Shown piece after piece: positions 23,305 through 31,605 of a stretch of 32,308 bases of DNA; the first letter of the stretch is position 1, and the number at the start of each line of letters is the position of its first letter. The notes beneath the pieces are model-generated. The model was given only the letters and a program-made list of their open reading frames with translations, ran no database searches and was not told the DNA's origin. The stretch spans positions 1-32,308 of the forward strand of contig SVUF01000009.1 of the NCBI GenBank assembly GCA_015063395.1. Direction: 5' to 3'. The position numbers and the translations under genes are program-made. The DNA is from Oscillospiraceae bacterium. Its GTDB lineage: Bacteria > Bacillota > Clostridia > Oscillospirales > CAG-272.

Positions 23305-23357
23305 GACTTGCACTCTATAATCAAAAAGTTGATTATTAGCACAGAGCTTAATATTTC

Positions 23358-23996
23358 TTATTTTTCAAGGAATATAACAACACGGCGGTTATTATCGTTT
23401 CCAATTGAATTTGTGCTTACACCGGGAATATTCTGCACTGCAGAGTGGATTATACGGCGTTCATAGGGTGACATGGGTTCAAGAGTTATGCTCTTTTTGT
23501 ACTTAAGCACCTTTTCAGACATTCTTCTTGCAAGTGTTTCAAGAGTTTCCTGACGCTTTTCGCGGTAGTTTTCGATATCAAGGGAGATCTTTGTGTAGTT
23601 TCTGTCCTCGTTTTCGTCCTCTTTTTTGTTTGCAACAAGATTTACAAGATACTGCAGGGCATCAAGTGTATCTCCGTGATGACCAATAAGCACTCCTGCT
23701 TCGCTTCCGTTAATGCTGATATGCTTTTCGTTACCCTTACCGCTTGTCATTGTGATTTCGGCATCAAGCTCCATATCACTTATAAGTGTCTTAAGAAAAT
23801 CAACCGCAAGCTTGTCGGGTGTTTTCTCATAAACTACCTTTACCTCTGCCTTAACCTCACCTATACCGAAAAAGCCTTTTTTGGGCTCTGTAATTACTTC
23901 ATAGGTAACCTCGTCCGCATTTACGCCAAGCTTTGCGGCTCCTTCAGAAACAGCGGCATCTATTGTTTTTGCTGATACAATTACTTCGTGTTTCAA
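23358..23996 (-). CDS. khpB: RNA-binding protein KhpB (Jag)
   Basis: This 212-aa RNA chaperone of Gram-positive bacteria partners with KhpA and is linked to cell elongation and division. The Jag_N domain has KKGFFGIG (39-46), followed by a KH domain with GHHGDTLDALQ (105-115). GHHG replaces the usual GKRG loop, which may weaken RNA contact by loss of its basic residues. The R3H domain has EPMSPYERRIIH (173-184). The start codon is TTG at 23996, with AAAGGAG seven bases upstream. No ATG fits the conserved MKHEVIVSAKT start. It lies 12 bp after yidC in the classic rnpA-yidC-jag order. Confidence 0.95.
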   Translation of the reverse strand: MKHEVIVSAKTIDAAVSEGAAKLGVNADEVTYEVITEPKKGFFGIGEVKAEVKVVYEKTPDKLAVDFLKTLISDMELDAEITMTSGKGNEKHISINGSEAGVLIGHHGDTLDALQYLVNLVANKKEDENEDRNYTKISLDIENYREKRQETLETLARRMSEKVLKYKKSITLEPMSPYERRIIHSAVQNIPGVSTNSIGNDNNRRVVIFLEK

Positions 23997-24008
23997 AATC
24001 GTTCTCCT

Positions 24009-25889
24009 TTAATTCTTCTTGTCTTCATCGTCCATTTCAGACTTTTCAATAAGACCTGTTTTTGCGTTTCCTGTCTTATTTTTTCCTGACTTGCTGTTTT
24101 TTTCATCGATCTTTTCCCTTTCGCTTTTGGGAAGATCATAGTATGACACCTTATCCTCGAGAACGGCATATTCGTCGTCATCGTCATCATACTTTGTCAC
24201 TTTCTTCTTTGATGACTGTATTATTTCCTTTTCTTGCTTCTTTTTTTCCTTTGGCTGCTTGCCCTTATATTCTCTTTCAGCAGCCTTATAATCCTCTTCT
24301 GTGTACACAGGGAAAGGATACATCTTTTTCAGTATAAACTGCTGAATAATTCCGAGAAGGCTCTGGAATATCCAATAGATACCAAGCATTGCGGGAACTG
24401 AGAAGCAGATAAATGTTGAAAGAGCAGGCATTGTAATATCCATGATCTTCATTGAAGCCATGGCATCGGGAGCCCCTTCCATTTTAGGAGGCTGATATGA
24501 CATTTTTCTTGTGATCTTCATACTGAAATAGTATGAAAGGAATACAAGAACGGGAACTAAAAGAAGAAGGTTGAATGTCTTTATATCGGGAGTATCCGCC
24601 ATATTAAAGCCATTAAAAAGTACAAAGTTTGGCATTGCAGATGCACTTTCTATATGACTTGTGAAATCATATGAGAAATTCAGATGCATGAATTCAACAA
24701 CTTCTTCAAAATGGTCGGAAATAAGCCCAATTACGTTGATATCATTGAGAGTTGTTGTAATTCCCTTGATATCTGTGAAATACTGTCTGATTATTGCCAT
24801 TGCATCAAGAGAAATTCCCGACATGAATGTAAGGGGCTCTCTGATCACACCGTAAAGGCAAATGAGGATCAGCATCTGGAGTATCATGGAAAGACAGCCG
24901 CCGCCCATCATACTGATGCCTTCCTTTTCCTGAGCCTGCTGGATCTCAGTCTGGCACTTCATCTGTGTTTCTCTGTCATTTCTTCCTTTATACTTGTTCA
25001 TAATGGCTCTTTGTGTAGGCGCGAACTTCGCCTGCTTCACCATGTTCTTCTGCTGCTTGATTCCTGTGGGGAAAAGCACCACCTTTATAACAATTGCAAA
25101 AAGGAATATGGCAAGAAGATAGTTTGACGTAATATCATAGAAAAACTTCATGACGATTCCCATGGGGCCCTTGACAAAATCAAGAATTCCATTGTAAATG
25201 CCGTCATTGATCTTTCCCTCTTCACTGAGTTCAACATCAGCTCTCTCTGCAAAGAAAACCCTCCATGAGTCCTTCATTTCAGTGGTGTATTCCACCTCCA
25301 TGATCTCTGTTGAGCAAACCTGACGTCTTGTTGTTGTTTCTGTTTTTTCGTAAAATTCAAGGATTATTTCGTATTTATTACCGGGAACAAGCTCTCTCAT
25401 TCCTCCGTCATAGGTATCAAGCACGAAATATATATATTCCTTGCCGCTGGCTTCATCAGTTTTTTTGGTTGTAGAGATGATGTCACTGCTTCCTGCGATC
25501 CAACCGTCTTTCTCAGCTTGATTATCTTTCTTTTCACGGTACAAAAATTCTACTACCGCAACAGTATCAAATGATGAATACTTTTCGTAAAGCTCTGCAA
25601 TTCTATCTTCTTCAACTCTTACATAAAAACCGTATTCAGCTTTTTTTCCTTCACCGTATTTACCAAAATACAATCCCGTCTTGGTCTGGTTATATGGCTC
25701 AGATCCAACCTTTTCGCCGCTGAGGCTTTCATATTTGATCTGTGTCTTGATTTCCTGATTTTCCGTTGTGACGGGTGCTTCTGTTGATTCTTCACCGTAT
25801 ACAGTAAAAATTGAAGATACGGCCATTATAATGACCATAATTACTGTTAAATATCCGAGAAGCTTTCTTTCTCTGTTTTTTCCGTTCAT
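24009..25889 (-). CDS. yidC: Membrane protein insertase YidC (canonical locus), with large extracytoplasmic domain
   Basis: This protein inserts and folds membrane proteins, alone or with SecYEG. The start is the ATG at 25889 (MNGKNRERKLLG, 626 aa) with GAGGT upstream. The longer frame to 25940 has no SD. It is far longer than Bacillus SpoIIIJ (about 260 aa). After the first TM (about 10-30) comes a soluble region of some 190 residues. The Oxa1 core follows with LLAIFLFAIVIKVVLFP (groove-charge Lys), GCLSMILQMLILICLYGVIREP, an inserted region and AMLGIYWIFQSLLGIIQQF. A long Lys/Asp-rich cytoplasmic tail (about 520-626) may bind ribosomes or RNA. A second YidC domain occurs in the fusion protein at 10751. 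Confidence 0.95.
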   Translation of the reverse strand: MNGKNRERKLLGYLTVIMVIIMAVSSIFTVYGEESTEAPVTTENQEIKTQIKYESLSGEKVGSEPYNQTKTGLYFGKYGEGKKAEYGFYVRVEEDRIAELYEKYSSFDTVAVVEFLYREKKDNQAEKDGWIAGSSDIISTTKKTDEASGKEYIYFVLDTYDGGMRELVPGNKYEIILEFYEKTETTTRRQVCSTEIMEVEYTTEMKDSWRVFFAERADVELSEEGKINDGIYNGILDFVKGPMGIVMKFFYDITSNYLLAIFLFAIVIKVVLFPTGIKQQKNMVKQAKFAPTQRAIMNKYKGRNDRETQMKCQTEIQQAQEKEGISMMGGGCLSMILQMLILICLYGVIREPLTFMSGISLDAMAIIRQYFTDIKGITTTLNDINVIGLISDHFEEVVEFMHLNFSYDFTSHIESASAMPNFVLFNGFNMADTPDIKTFNLLLLVPVLVFLSYYFSMKITRKMSYQPPKMEGAPDAMASMKIMDITMPALSTFICFSVPAMLGIYWIFQSLLGIIQQFILKKMYPFPVYTEEDYKAAEREYKGKQPKEKKKQEKEIIQSSKKKVTKYDDDDDEYAVLEDKVSYYDLPKSEREKIDEKNSKSGKNKTGNAKTGLIEKSEMDDEDKKN

Positions 25890-26122
25890 TATTACCTCTT
25901 TTTTGGTTACACCGAAAATAAAAAAGGTCAACGGAGCCAATTGTTTCGATTATATAATTATATATATTTTTTCTCCGCTTCCTCGCGGCTTTGTTTTCGG
26001 CTCATTCTTTTTCAAAACCGCTTTTCTCTCAACGAACGCAATTTTTGTTTTTTATGCCGTAATTCATTATCCACTAAAACCTGCTTTAAGGTATAGTTTA
26101 AATTATAAATTACAGTAAATAA

Positions 26123-26383
26123 TTATTTTTTCTTTCTTTTTGGTACAGGATCATACCCTCCCTTTGAAAAGGGATTGCATCGGAGCAAGCGCCACACAGT
26201 CAAGAGTGTTCCAACAATGATCCCCCATTCCCGTATTGCTTCTATACAATATTGGGAGCATGTCGGTCTGAATCTGCAGCTTCCGTAGATCTTCATGGGG
26301 CTCAAAAACCTTCTGTATACCTTTACAGGCAAAAGGAATATTTCAATTATAAAATTCCTTATATTACTGATGGTCTTTTTCAC
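26123..26383 (-). CDS. yidD: Membrane protein insertion efficiency factor YidD
   Basis: This 86-aa small amphipathic protein associates with YidC and aids insertion. Family signatures are clear: [24 protein letters not shown] (36-50) and [14 protein letters not shown] near the C-terminus, with the conserved cysteines. The start is a GTG at 26383 that overlaps the end of rnpA by 20 bp. No good SD is visible, so translation is probably coupled to rnpA. A 233-bp gap without a gene separates it from yidC; I see no terminator there. Confidence 0.95.
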   Translation of the reverse strand: MKKTISNIRNFIIEIFLLPVKVYRRFLSPMKIYGSCRFRPTCSQYCIEAIREWGIIVGTLLTVWRLLRCNPFSKGGYDPVPKRKKK

Positions 26384-26756
26384 TTTTAATTATACCCAAA
26401 TTATTCATGGCATACAAAAGATCGCTTCTGACATCTGCCATTTTCTTTCCTTTGATCTTCTGGGACGGGGCAATTACAACAAGCTTTCCCTGCTCAATTT
26501 CGTAGTCTCGGTCAATACTCCTGTATGCCTCTCTTATTATTCTCTTTGCTCTGTTTCTTTCAACAGCAGATCCGAATTTTCCCGAAACAGAAATTCCTAC
26601 TCTGTTGAGCTTTTTCTTTTCAGGATTATCCTTTGCAATTTTCCATGCCTTTCGATCCTTCAATATATACAAAGAGACCGTTTTCGTGTGTTTTTTTGTT
26701 CCGCCTGAAAAGGTCTTTTGGTATAAATGATTTTCACAAAGTGTTAAATATCTCAT
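26364..26756 (-). CDS. rnpA: Ribonuclease P protein component
   Basis: This is the protein subunit of RNase P, which trims tRNA 5' leaders together with the catalytic RNA. It is 130 aa, slightly longer than average. The family RNR motif appears as [19 protein letters not shown] (about residues 61-79), and the N-terminus [16 protein letters not shown] is typical. The ATG at 26756 is preceded by only a weak SD (GGTG). It lies downstream of rpmH beyond an attenuator hairpin and overlaps yidD. The RNase P RNA itself is not in the window. Confidence 0.96.
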   Translation of the reverse strand: MRYLTLCENHLYQKTFSGGTKKHTKTVSLYILKDRKAWKIAKDNPEKKKLNRVGISVSGKFGSAVERNRAKRIIREAYRSIDRDYEIEQGKLVVIAPSQKIKGKKMADVRSDLLYAMNNLGIIKSEKDHQ

Positions 26757-26798
26757 ATTTCACCAAATTACCTAATAAAAAGATTTTTTTAAAACATT

Positions 26799-26830
26799 AA
26801 AAAACCCGCATTTTGATACCTGCGGGTTTT
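26799..26830 (-). terminator. Attenuator/terminator between rpmH and rnpA
   Basis: A perfect 10-bp stem AAAACCCGCA/TGCGGGTTTT (26801-26810 with 26821-26830) is followed on the minus strand by a six-T run (26804-26799). It lies 15 bases after the rpmH stop and would lower rnpA-yidD-yidC expression relative to rpmH. Confidence 0.85.
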
Positions 26831-26845
26831 AACTTGGAATCGAAA

Positions 26846-26980
26846 TCAGTATGAAAGTCTCTCTCTGCCCTTCTGGCGTCTTCTCTTGAGTACTTTTCTT
26901 CCGTTGGCTGTTGCCATTCTCTTTCTGAAACCGTGTTCCTTCTGTCTCTGTCTCTTTTTAGGCTGATAGGTTCTCTTCAT
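26846..26980 (-). CDS. rpmH: Ribosomal protein L34
   Basis: This 44-aa protein of the large ribosomal subunit starts [20 protein letters not shown] and ends [10 protein letters not shown], a complete and canonical L34. The ATG is at 26980, preceded by GAGGTG about 11 bases upstream. It is divergent from dnaA, the conserved arrangement at Bacillota origins. It is driven by a strong promoter at 27031-27060 and followed by an attenuator. Confidence 0.98.
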   Translation of the reverse strand: MKRTYQPKKRQRQKEHGFRKRMATANGRKVLKRRRQKGRERLSY

Positions 26981-27030
26981 TTGCTTATGCACCTCTCTTC
27001 CATTGCATTATTTTCATCGAGATCCGTTTT

Positions 27031-27060
27031 ATTATATAACAAAAATGACTTTTTTGTCAA
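27031..27060 (-). promoter_or_regulatory. Promoter of rpmH
   Basis: On the minus strand, -35 TTGACA (27060-27055), 18-nt spacer, -10 TATAAT (27036-27031), about 50 bases before the rpmH ATG. Confidence 0.8.
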
Positions 27061-27165
27061 GTAGTTTTTTTAATTTTTTTCAATTTTCTGTAAAAATAAT
27101 GAATTACAAATTGTAAATTTTTTTTTAATTTCAATTTTTGTACCTGCTTTTTTCAATTTTTTATG
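27061..27165. other. Very AT-rich spacer between the rpmH and dnaA promoters
   Basis: This stretch has long T and A runs and no gene. No exact DnaA-box consensus match was found in it. It may serve as an UP-element source or an easily melted segment. Confidence 0.4.
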
Positions 27166-27194
27166 TTGAAAAAACTCTATATCTATGTTATAAT
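27166..27194 (+). promoter_or_regulatory. Promoter of dnaA
   Basis: -35 TTGAAA (27166-27171), 17-nt spacer, -10 TATAAT (27189-27194). The ATG is about 250 bases downstream, which gives a long leader. Confidence 0.75.
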
Positions 27195-27200
27195 AATTAT

Positions 27201-27446
27201 ATATATAATATTATAAGGGCAGGTGCCGTATTTTTTAATTTTTAATTTTGCCGATATGGCGGCTCTTTCCCTTTTGGCATATTTTTCATATTTCCCACAG
27301 CCTCATGCTCTTTAAATTAATACAGACTGGGGCAAGTTGTTTTTGTCCTTATTATTTTGTATGATATGCTTCCTGTATTTTACTTCTCTTTTTGAGAATG
27401 AAAGAAGGACAAAACAAAATTCAGTGAAAAAGATAGGAGATACAAA
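27201..27446 (+). promoter_or_regulatory. Long structured leader of dnaA
   Basis: This untranslated stretch of about 245 nt has no ORF with an SD. A long-range stem TTTTGTCCTT/AAGGACAAAA (27341-27350 with 27405-27414) encloses a small hairpin TTCTC/GAGAA (27384-27388 with 27394-27398). Upstream, around 27219-27290, are GCCG/CGGC-type short inverted repeats and a CCCTTTTGGCA segment. The dnaA SD (AGGAG) follows the long-range stem. The structure may modulate dnaA translation. I match it to no known riboswitch or sRNA. Confidence 0.45.
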
Positions 27447-28877
27447 ATGAATTCGTATTCAATCATTTGGCAGTCTGTTCTTGCACATATCAAGGATACA
27501 TTACCGGAAGCTGCCTATAAGCTTTGGTTTCCCGAAACCGAGCTTTTCTTACTTGATGACAAAAGAGCAGTCATCAAGATACCAAGCGATCTTAAAAAGA
27601 ACATACTCACAACAAAGTTCAGCGATACCATAAAAGATGCACTTGCAACAGTTATTGGATTTAATCTTCCCATTATAATTGTATCATCTGAAGAAAAAGA
27701 GCCGGATCCTGCAGATTTTGATGATCAAATTGAAAACAATTTTTCAAAAGGCGAGATCATTGATGAGCTTGAAAGAGAAGCAAATTCACCTTCCCACGAG
27801 GAATATGAAAGAAAGCACCCGTCAACTCTTTATTCAGACATGAAAAATCCTGAATATCAGTTTGATAATTTTATCGTTGGTAGCTCAAATAAAATGGCAT
27901 ACGCCGCTTCCCTTGCAGTTGCAAATAATCCCAGCCTTTTTGAACAAAGCAACAAGGAAAATTATAATCCGCTTTTTATTTTTGGTAACTCAGGTCTTGG
28001 AAAAACCCACCTTCTTTATGCCATTATGAACCGCATTTCCGAAAGATTTCCGGAGCTTGTTATAATATACGTAAAGGGTGAAGAATTTACAACAGAGCTT
28101 ATCAACTGTATTTCACAGAAAACAACAAGTCAGTTTAAGAATAAATACCGTAAAGCAGACGTTCTTCTCATTGATGACATTCAGTTTATTGCAGGTAAGG
28201 ACAGTATCCAAGAGGAATTCTTCCACACCTTTAATGCTCTTTATGAAGCAAAAAAACAGATAATTCTTGCAGCTGACCGACCCCCAAGAGATATGAACCG
28301 TCTTGAAGACAGACTTAAGTCAAGGTTTGAATGGGGCCTTATGGCTGATATCCAGGTTCCCGACTACGAGCTTCGTACCGCAATTATAAAGGATAAGGCT
28401 AAAAAAATGGGAGTGAATATTCCTGCAGATTGCCTTGTACTTATTGCAGAAAAGCTTAAATCAAATATACGTCAGCTTGAAGGTGTTGTACGTAAGATCG
28501 CCGCTCAGAATTTTCTCACAGGCACTCCCATTACAAAGGAGGTCGTCCTCAACTGTATCCATGATATATATGAAAATCCGGCAATTACAGAAATAACAAC
28601 CGATAAGATCATTAAGGTCGTTTCTAAAAAATACGGTATTCTTGATGAGGATATCAAGGGACGTAAGCGTCAAAATGAAATTGCCAATGCCCGTCATATC
28701 GCCATATACCTTATGAGTCAGATCAAGGGAATGACATCTACGCAGATCGGTAAGTATTTTGACAGAAATCATACAACAGTCCTTGCATCTATTAAAATCG
28801 TGGAAGAAAGAATGAAGGACAATCCTCTTTTCAAAATTGAAATTGATGATATCATTAAGGATATTAAAGATGTATGA
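27447..28877 (+). CDS. dnaA: Chromosomal replication initiator DnaA
   Basis: This AAA+ initiator binds DnaA boxes and melts oriC. It is 476 aa with the four classic domains. Domain I is the N-terminal helical part (1-80). Domain II is an acidic linker (about 82-130). Domain III is the ATPase with Walker A FGNSGLGKTH (179-188), Walker B LLIDDIQF (240-247) and RLKSRFEWGL. Domain IV binds DNA with the signature DRNHTTVLAS (439-448). DRNHTTV is the standard box-contacting loop, so the box consensus is expected to be close to TTATCCACA. SD AGGAG before the ATG at 27447. It lies next to rpmH and dnaN. Confidence 0.99.
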   Translation: MNSYSIIWQSVLAHIKDTLPEAAYKLWFPETELFLLDDKRAVIKIPSDLKKNILTTKFSDTIKDALATVIGFNLPIIIVSSEEKEPDPADFDDQIENNFSKGEIIDELEREANSPSHEEYERKHPSTLYSDMKNPEYQFDNFIVGSSNKMAYAASLAVANNPSLFEQSNKENYNPLFIFGNSGLGKTHLLYAIMNRISERFPELVIIYVKGEEFTTELINCISQKTTSQFKNKYRKADVLLIDDIQFIAGKDSIQEEFFHTFNALYEAKKQIILAADRPPRDMNRLEDRLKSRFEWGLMADIQVPDYELRTAIIKDKAKKMGVNIPADCLVLIAEKLKSNIRQLEGVVRKIAAQNFLTGTPITKEVVLNCIHDIYENPAITEITTDKIIKVVSKKYGILDEDIKGRKRQNEIANARHIAIYLMSQIKGMTSTQIGKYFDRNHTTVLASIKIVEERMKDNPLFKIEIDDIIKDIKDV

Positions 28878-29321
28878 TCTTTTGAGAATTTAATTTTCAA
28901 TTTTAAGAAGTTTTTGAAGGGGTCACAGGGGAAACCTTTTTCAAAAAGTTTCCCCTTAAAATCCAAAAGTTTTGCAGAATGAATCAACACAAATCCACAG
29001 GTAGTTTTACACATCCAAACAAATTTTGGTGCAAAACCTTATTTTAGATTTGTATTTTAACTCCGCAAAAAAATACAAAATTTCTACAAAAACTGACTTT
29101 TAAACACAAATCAACATAGATGAAACATCTTTATAACAGATTTTTAACAAAAGAAAAAACCTGTATATAGGCAAAAAAGTGACTTTTCAACACTTTTGAC
29201 ACCCACAACAACAACTACAACAACCTATATAAAATAAAAAAATAAATTATATATTTTATTTTGATTTTTCACGGTGCTAAAACACAAAAAGAAAAGTAAA
29301 ACAAAAATTAAGGAGAAATAT
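28878..29321. other. oriC: dnaA-dnaN spacer, probable oriC
   Basis: No gene lies in this 444 bp. A dispersed-family hairpin GGGGAAAC/GTTTCCCC is at 28928-28955. An exact DnaA-box match, TTTTACACA, is at 29005-29013. One-mismatch candidates include TTTTGCAGA near 28969, GGTGCAAAA near 29030 and TTAAACACA near 29101. A triplet-periodic run (ACA/ACT units, about 29205-29224) is followed directly by an almost pure A/T stretch (29225-29270), as expected for an unwinding element beside dnaN. The position is that of Bacillota oriC. The number of exact boxes is low. Confidence 0.65.
28928..28955. repeat. Dispersed hairpin repeat downstream of dnaA
   Basis: Perfect arms GGGGAAAC/GTTTCCCC enclose a T5/A5 inner part. 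The surrounding GTTTTTGAAGGGGT and AAAAGTTTT edges match the elements near 5810 and 2529. There is no T-run, so it is unlikely to be a strong terminator. Confidence 0.7.
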
Positions 29322-30461
29322 ATGAACATTATCTTTGACAAAGAAGAGTTATTAAAAAGCCTTACACCTGCAATGAATACGGTATCAACAAAAAATACCA
29401 TGCCTGCAACAATGGGAATTTTGTTCAGTGCGGATGTAAACGAAGGTTGTACAATTTCCTCATATGATCTTGAAAAAGGAATGATGATCAAAACCAATCC
29501 CGAAATTATTGAGGGAGGAAGCTACATTATACCTGCGGCAAGGCTTTATAGAATTGTAAGGATAATGCCCGGGGATAAGATCAGTATTGAGGTTACTGAA
29601 AAGAACCTTGCAAGGATAAGCAGCGGAAAAAGTGAATTCAAGCTTTCAGTAACACCGGGAGAGGAGTTTCCTTCATTGCCTGAGCTTTCTTGCAACAAAG
29701 GATTTGATATCAGCGGAGAGGTACTTAAAAAGACAGTGTCACAGGTACAGCATGCAATATCCACAAACGAAAATCAGCGTCCTGTTCTTCTCGGAGCATA
29801 TTTTATGCTTGAGGAGGATGGTGTAAGAGTTGTTGCATGTGATTCCAATGTACTTGCTCTCAGAAAAAGAAAGTGTGAGCTTGAAAATGTAAATATTGAA
29901 GATGATTTTAAATTCATTATACCCGGAAAAACTCTTACAGAGCTTATGAAGCTTGTTCCGGATTCAGATGATAAGGTAAGAATCAATTTTGGAAGAAAGC
30001 ACGTTATTTTTGTAATTGATAATATAGTATTTTTCTCAAGACTTATTGAAGGAGAATACATAAATTATGATAGGATCATCCCAAAGGAATCAAAAATTTC
30101 TGCAAGAATAAACCGCGGAGAGCTTCTTTCAGGACTTGAAAGAGTGGCACTTGTATCCGAAGATAAATCTACGGGACAGACAAGAAGCTATGTGAGATGT
30201 GAATTTGAAGACAGCTTGCTGAAGATCAGTGCAAAGGCGGCAACTTATTCCGTAAATGATGAATTGATTTGCAATAAAACGGGAGAAGATATATTGATTG
30301 GTCTTAAATGTTATTATTTCATGAATGTGATTAAATCCATTGAAGAAGACGAAATTGATGTTCTCATGAATTCTCCTCTTATGTCAGTGGTGATAAAAAA
30401 TGAAAATTGTGAGGACGGAGAATATCTTTATATGATATCACCCGTAAAAATGGTTGACTGA
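29322..30461 (+). CDS. dnaN: DNA polymerase III subunit beta (sliding clamp)
   Basis: This ring-shaped clamp tethers the replicative polymerase to DNA. The start is the ATG at 29322 (MNIIFDKEELLKS, 379 aa) with AAGGAG six bases upstream. An in-frame GTG at 29274 would add 16 lysine-rich residues and lacks an SD. Three repeated clamp domains are evident from the length and from blocks such as MPATMGILFSAD, FIIPGKTLTELMKL and the C-terminal YMISPVKMVD, equivalent to the usual MPVR end. recF follows after 12 bp; the S4-domain gene yaaA that often lies between them is absent. Confidence 0.98.
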   Translation: MNIIFDKEELLKSLTPAMNTVSTKNTMPATMGILFSADVNEGCTISSYDLEKGMMIKTNPEIIEGGSYIIPAARLYRIVRIMPGDKISIEVTEKNLARISSGKSEFKLSVTPGEEFPSLPELSCNKGFDISGEVLKKTVSQVQHAISTNENQRPVLLGAYFMLEEDGVRVVACDSNVLALRKRKCELENVNIEDDFKFIIPGKTLTELMKLVPDSDDKVRINFGRKHVIFVIDNIVFFSRLIEGEYINYDRIIPKESKISARINRGELLSGLERVALVSEDKSTGQTRSYVRCEFEDSLLKISAKAATYSVNDELICNKTGEDILIGLKCYYFMNVIKSIEEDEIDVLMNSPLMSVVIKNENCEDGEYLYMISPVKMVD

Positions 30462-30473
30462 TCGGGAGAGATT

Positions 30474-31565
30474 ATGTATGTCAATTTGGCAAAATACCGT
30501 AATTTCAGAAATATAGAAGAAAGCGAAATTGAGTTTTCAAAGGGAGTAAATATACTTTGCGGAGGAAATGCAGAGGGAAAGACATCAGCTGTTGAGGGAA
30601 TATACCTTTGCTCTGCAGGAAGAAGCCACAGAACAGTTCATGAGCTTGAGCTTATAAAAAAGGGATGTGACTTTGGACAGGTAAAGCTTTGCTTCACAGA
30701 TTCAAGACGCCAAAGAGAGCTGGAAATGTTTTTTTTAAAAAACGGAAGAAAAAGCTGTAATGTAGGCGGAATGTCGGTGAGGAAAATGTCAGAGTTTGTG
30801 GGCATTTTCAAAGCGGTAATATTTTGTCCCGAGCATCTTTCAATAATAAAGGACGGACCTTCTGCAAGAAGAAGCTTTCTTGACAGGTCAATATCTAAGG
30901 ATGACCGAGAATATATGGAGGCTTTACAAAAATACAGCGGAGTTCTTGTGAGAAGAAATAAGCTTCTTAGTGATATGATGCTTGGCAATATGTCAGCGGC
31001 AGATACTCTTGATGCATGGGATATTCAGCTTGCATCATACGGTGAAATCATATCAAAAAAGAGAGTAGAGTATATTAAAAAGCTTGAGGAATATGTTTTT
31101 GATATATTCAAGGATATGACGGGAGGAACTGAAAATCCGTCAATCACTTACCAAGGGGGATATTCTGCAGAGGAGCTTTTGAAAAAGCTTAAAAATCAAA
31201 GAAACAGAGAAATAAGAAACGGAATAACCCTTTTTGGAGTTCATAAGGACGACATTGATATCTCGATTGGAGGAATGTCCTCAAGAATATATGGCTCGCA
31301 AGGTCAGCAGAGAAGCCTCGCAATTGCTATGAAGCTTTCAGAAGGATATATAAGTAAAGAAAAATCGGGGGAATATCCTGTATATCTGCTTGATGATATT
31401 CTAAGTGAGCTTGACGACAGACGAAGAGATTATCTGATTTCCGGCTTCTCCACTCTTGAAAATGAGCGTCAAGTTATTATAACATGCTGTGACAGTTCCC
31501 TTCTCGGCAATTCGGTGAGAGCAAATAAAATCCTTGTAAAAGAAGGCAAATATTATAAATCTTAG
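30474..31565 (+). CDS. recF: DNA replication and repair protein RecF
   Basis: This SMC-like ATPase acts with RecO and RecR to load RecA at single-strand gaps. It is 363 aa, the standard length. It begins MYVNLAKYRNFRN, followed by Walker A CGGNAEGKTS (29-38). The ABC signature is GSQGQQRSLAIAMKL (274-288) and Walker B/D-loop is YLLDDILSELDDRRRDYL (304-321). SD GGGAG. It lies in a tight operon with dnaN upstream and remB downstream. Confidence 0.98.
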   Translation: MYVNLAKYRNFRNIEESEIEFSKGVNILCGGNAEGKTSAVEGIYLCSAGRSHRTVHELELIKKGCDFGQVKLCFTDSRRQRELEMFFLKNGRKSCNVGGMSVRKMSEFVGIFKAVIFCPEHLSIIKDGPSARRSFLDRSISKDDREYMEALQKYSGVLVRRNKLLSDMMLGNMSAADTLDAWDIQLASYGEIISKKRVEYIKKLEEYVFDIFKDMTGGTENPSITYQGGYSAEELLKKLKNQRNREIRNGITLFGVHKDDIDISIGGMSSRIYGSQGQQRSLAIAMKLSEGYISKEKSGEYPVYLLDDILSELDDRRRDYLISGFSTLENERQVIITCCDSSLLGNSVRANKILVKEGKYYKS

Positions 31566-31605
31566 TATGAAAAATATATAAAAACAATAAATTTCCGAGG
31601 TAAAC

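Noticed and set aside
27201-27340. Small stable RNA (4.5S, 6S or tmRNA) upstream of dnaA
   Set aside because: I could not match the conserved features of these RNAs. It is treated as the dnaA leader.
28928-28955. Rho-independent terminator for dnaA
   Set aside because: The stem is good but no T-run follows on either strand. It matches the dispersed hairpin family, so it is listed as a repeat.
29274-29321. GTG start for dnaN adding 16 residues
   Set aside because: There is no SD, the sequence is lysine-rich and unlike clamp N-termini, and the AAGGAG before 29322 fits the standard start.
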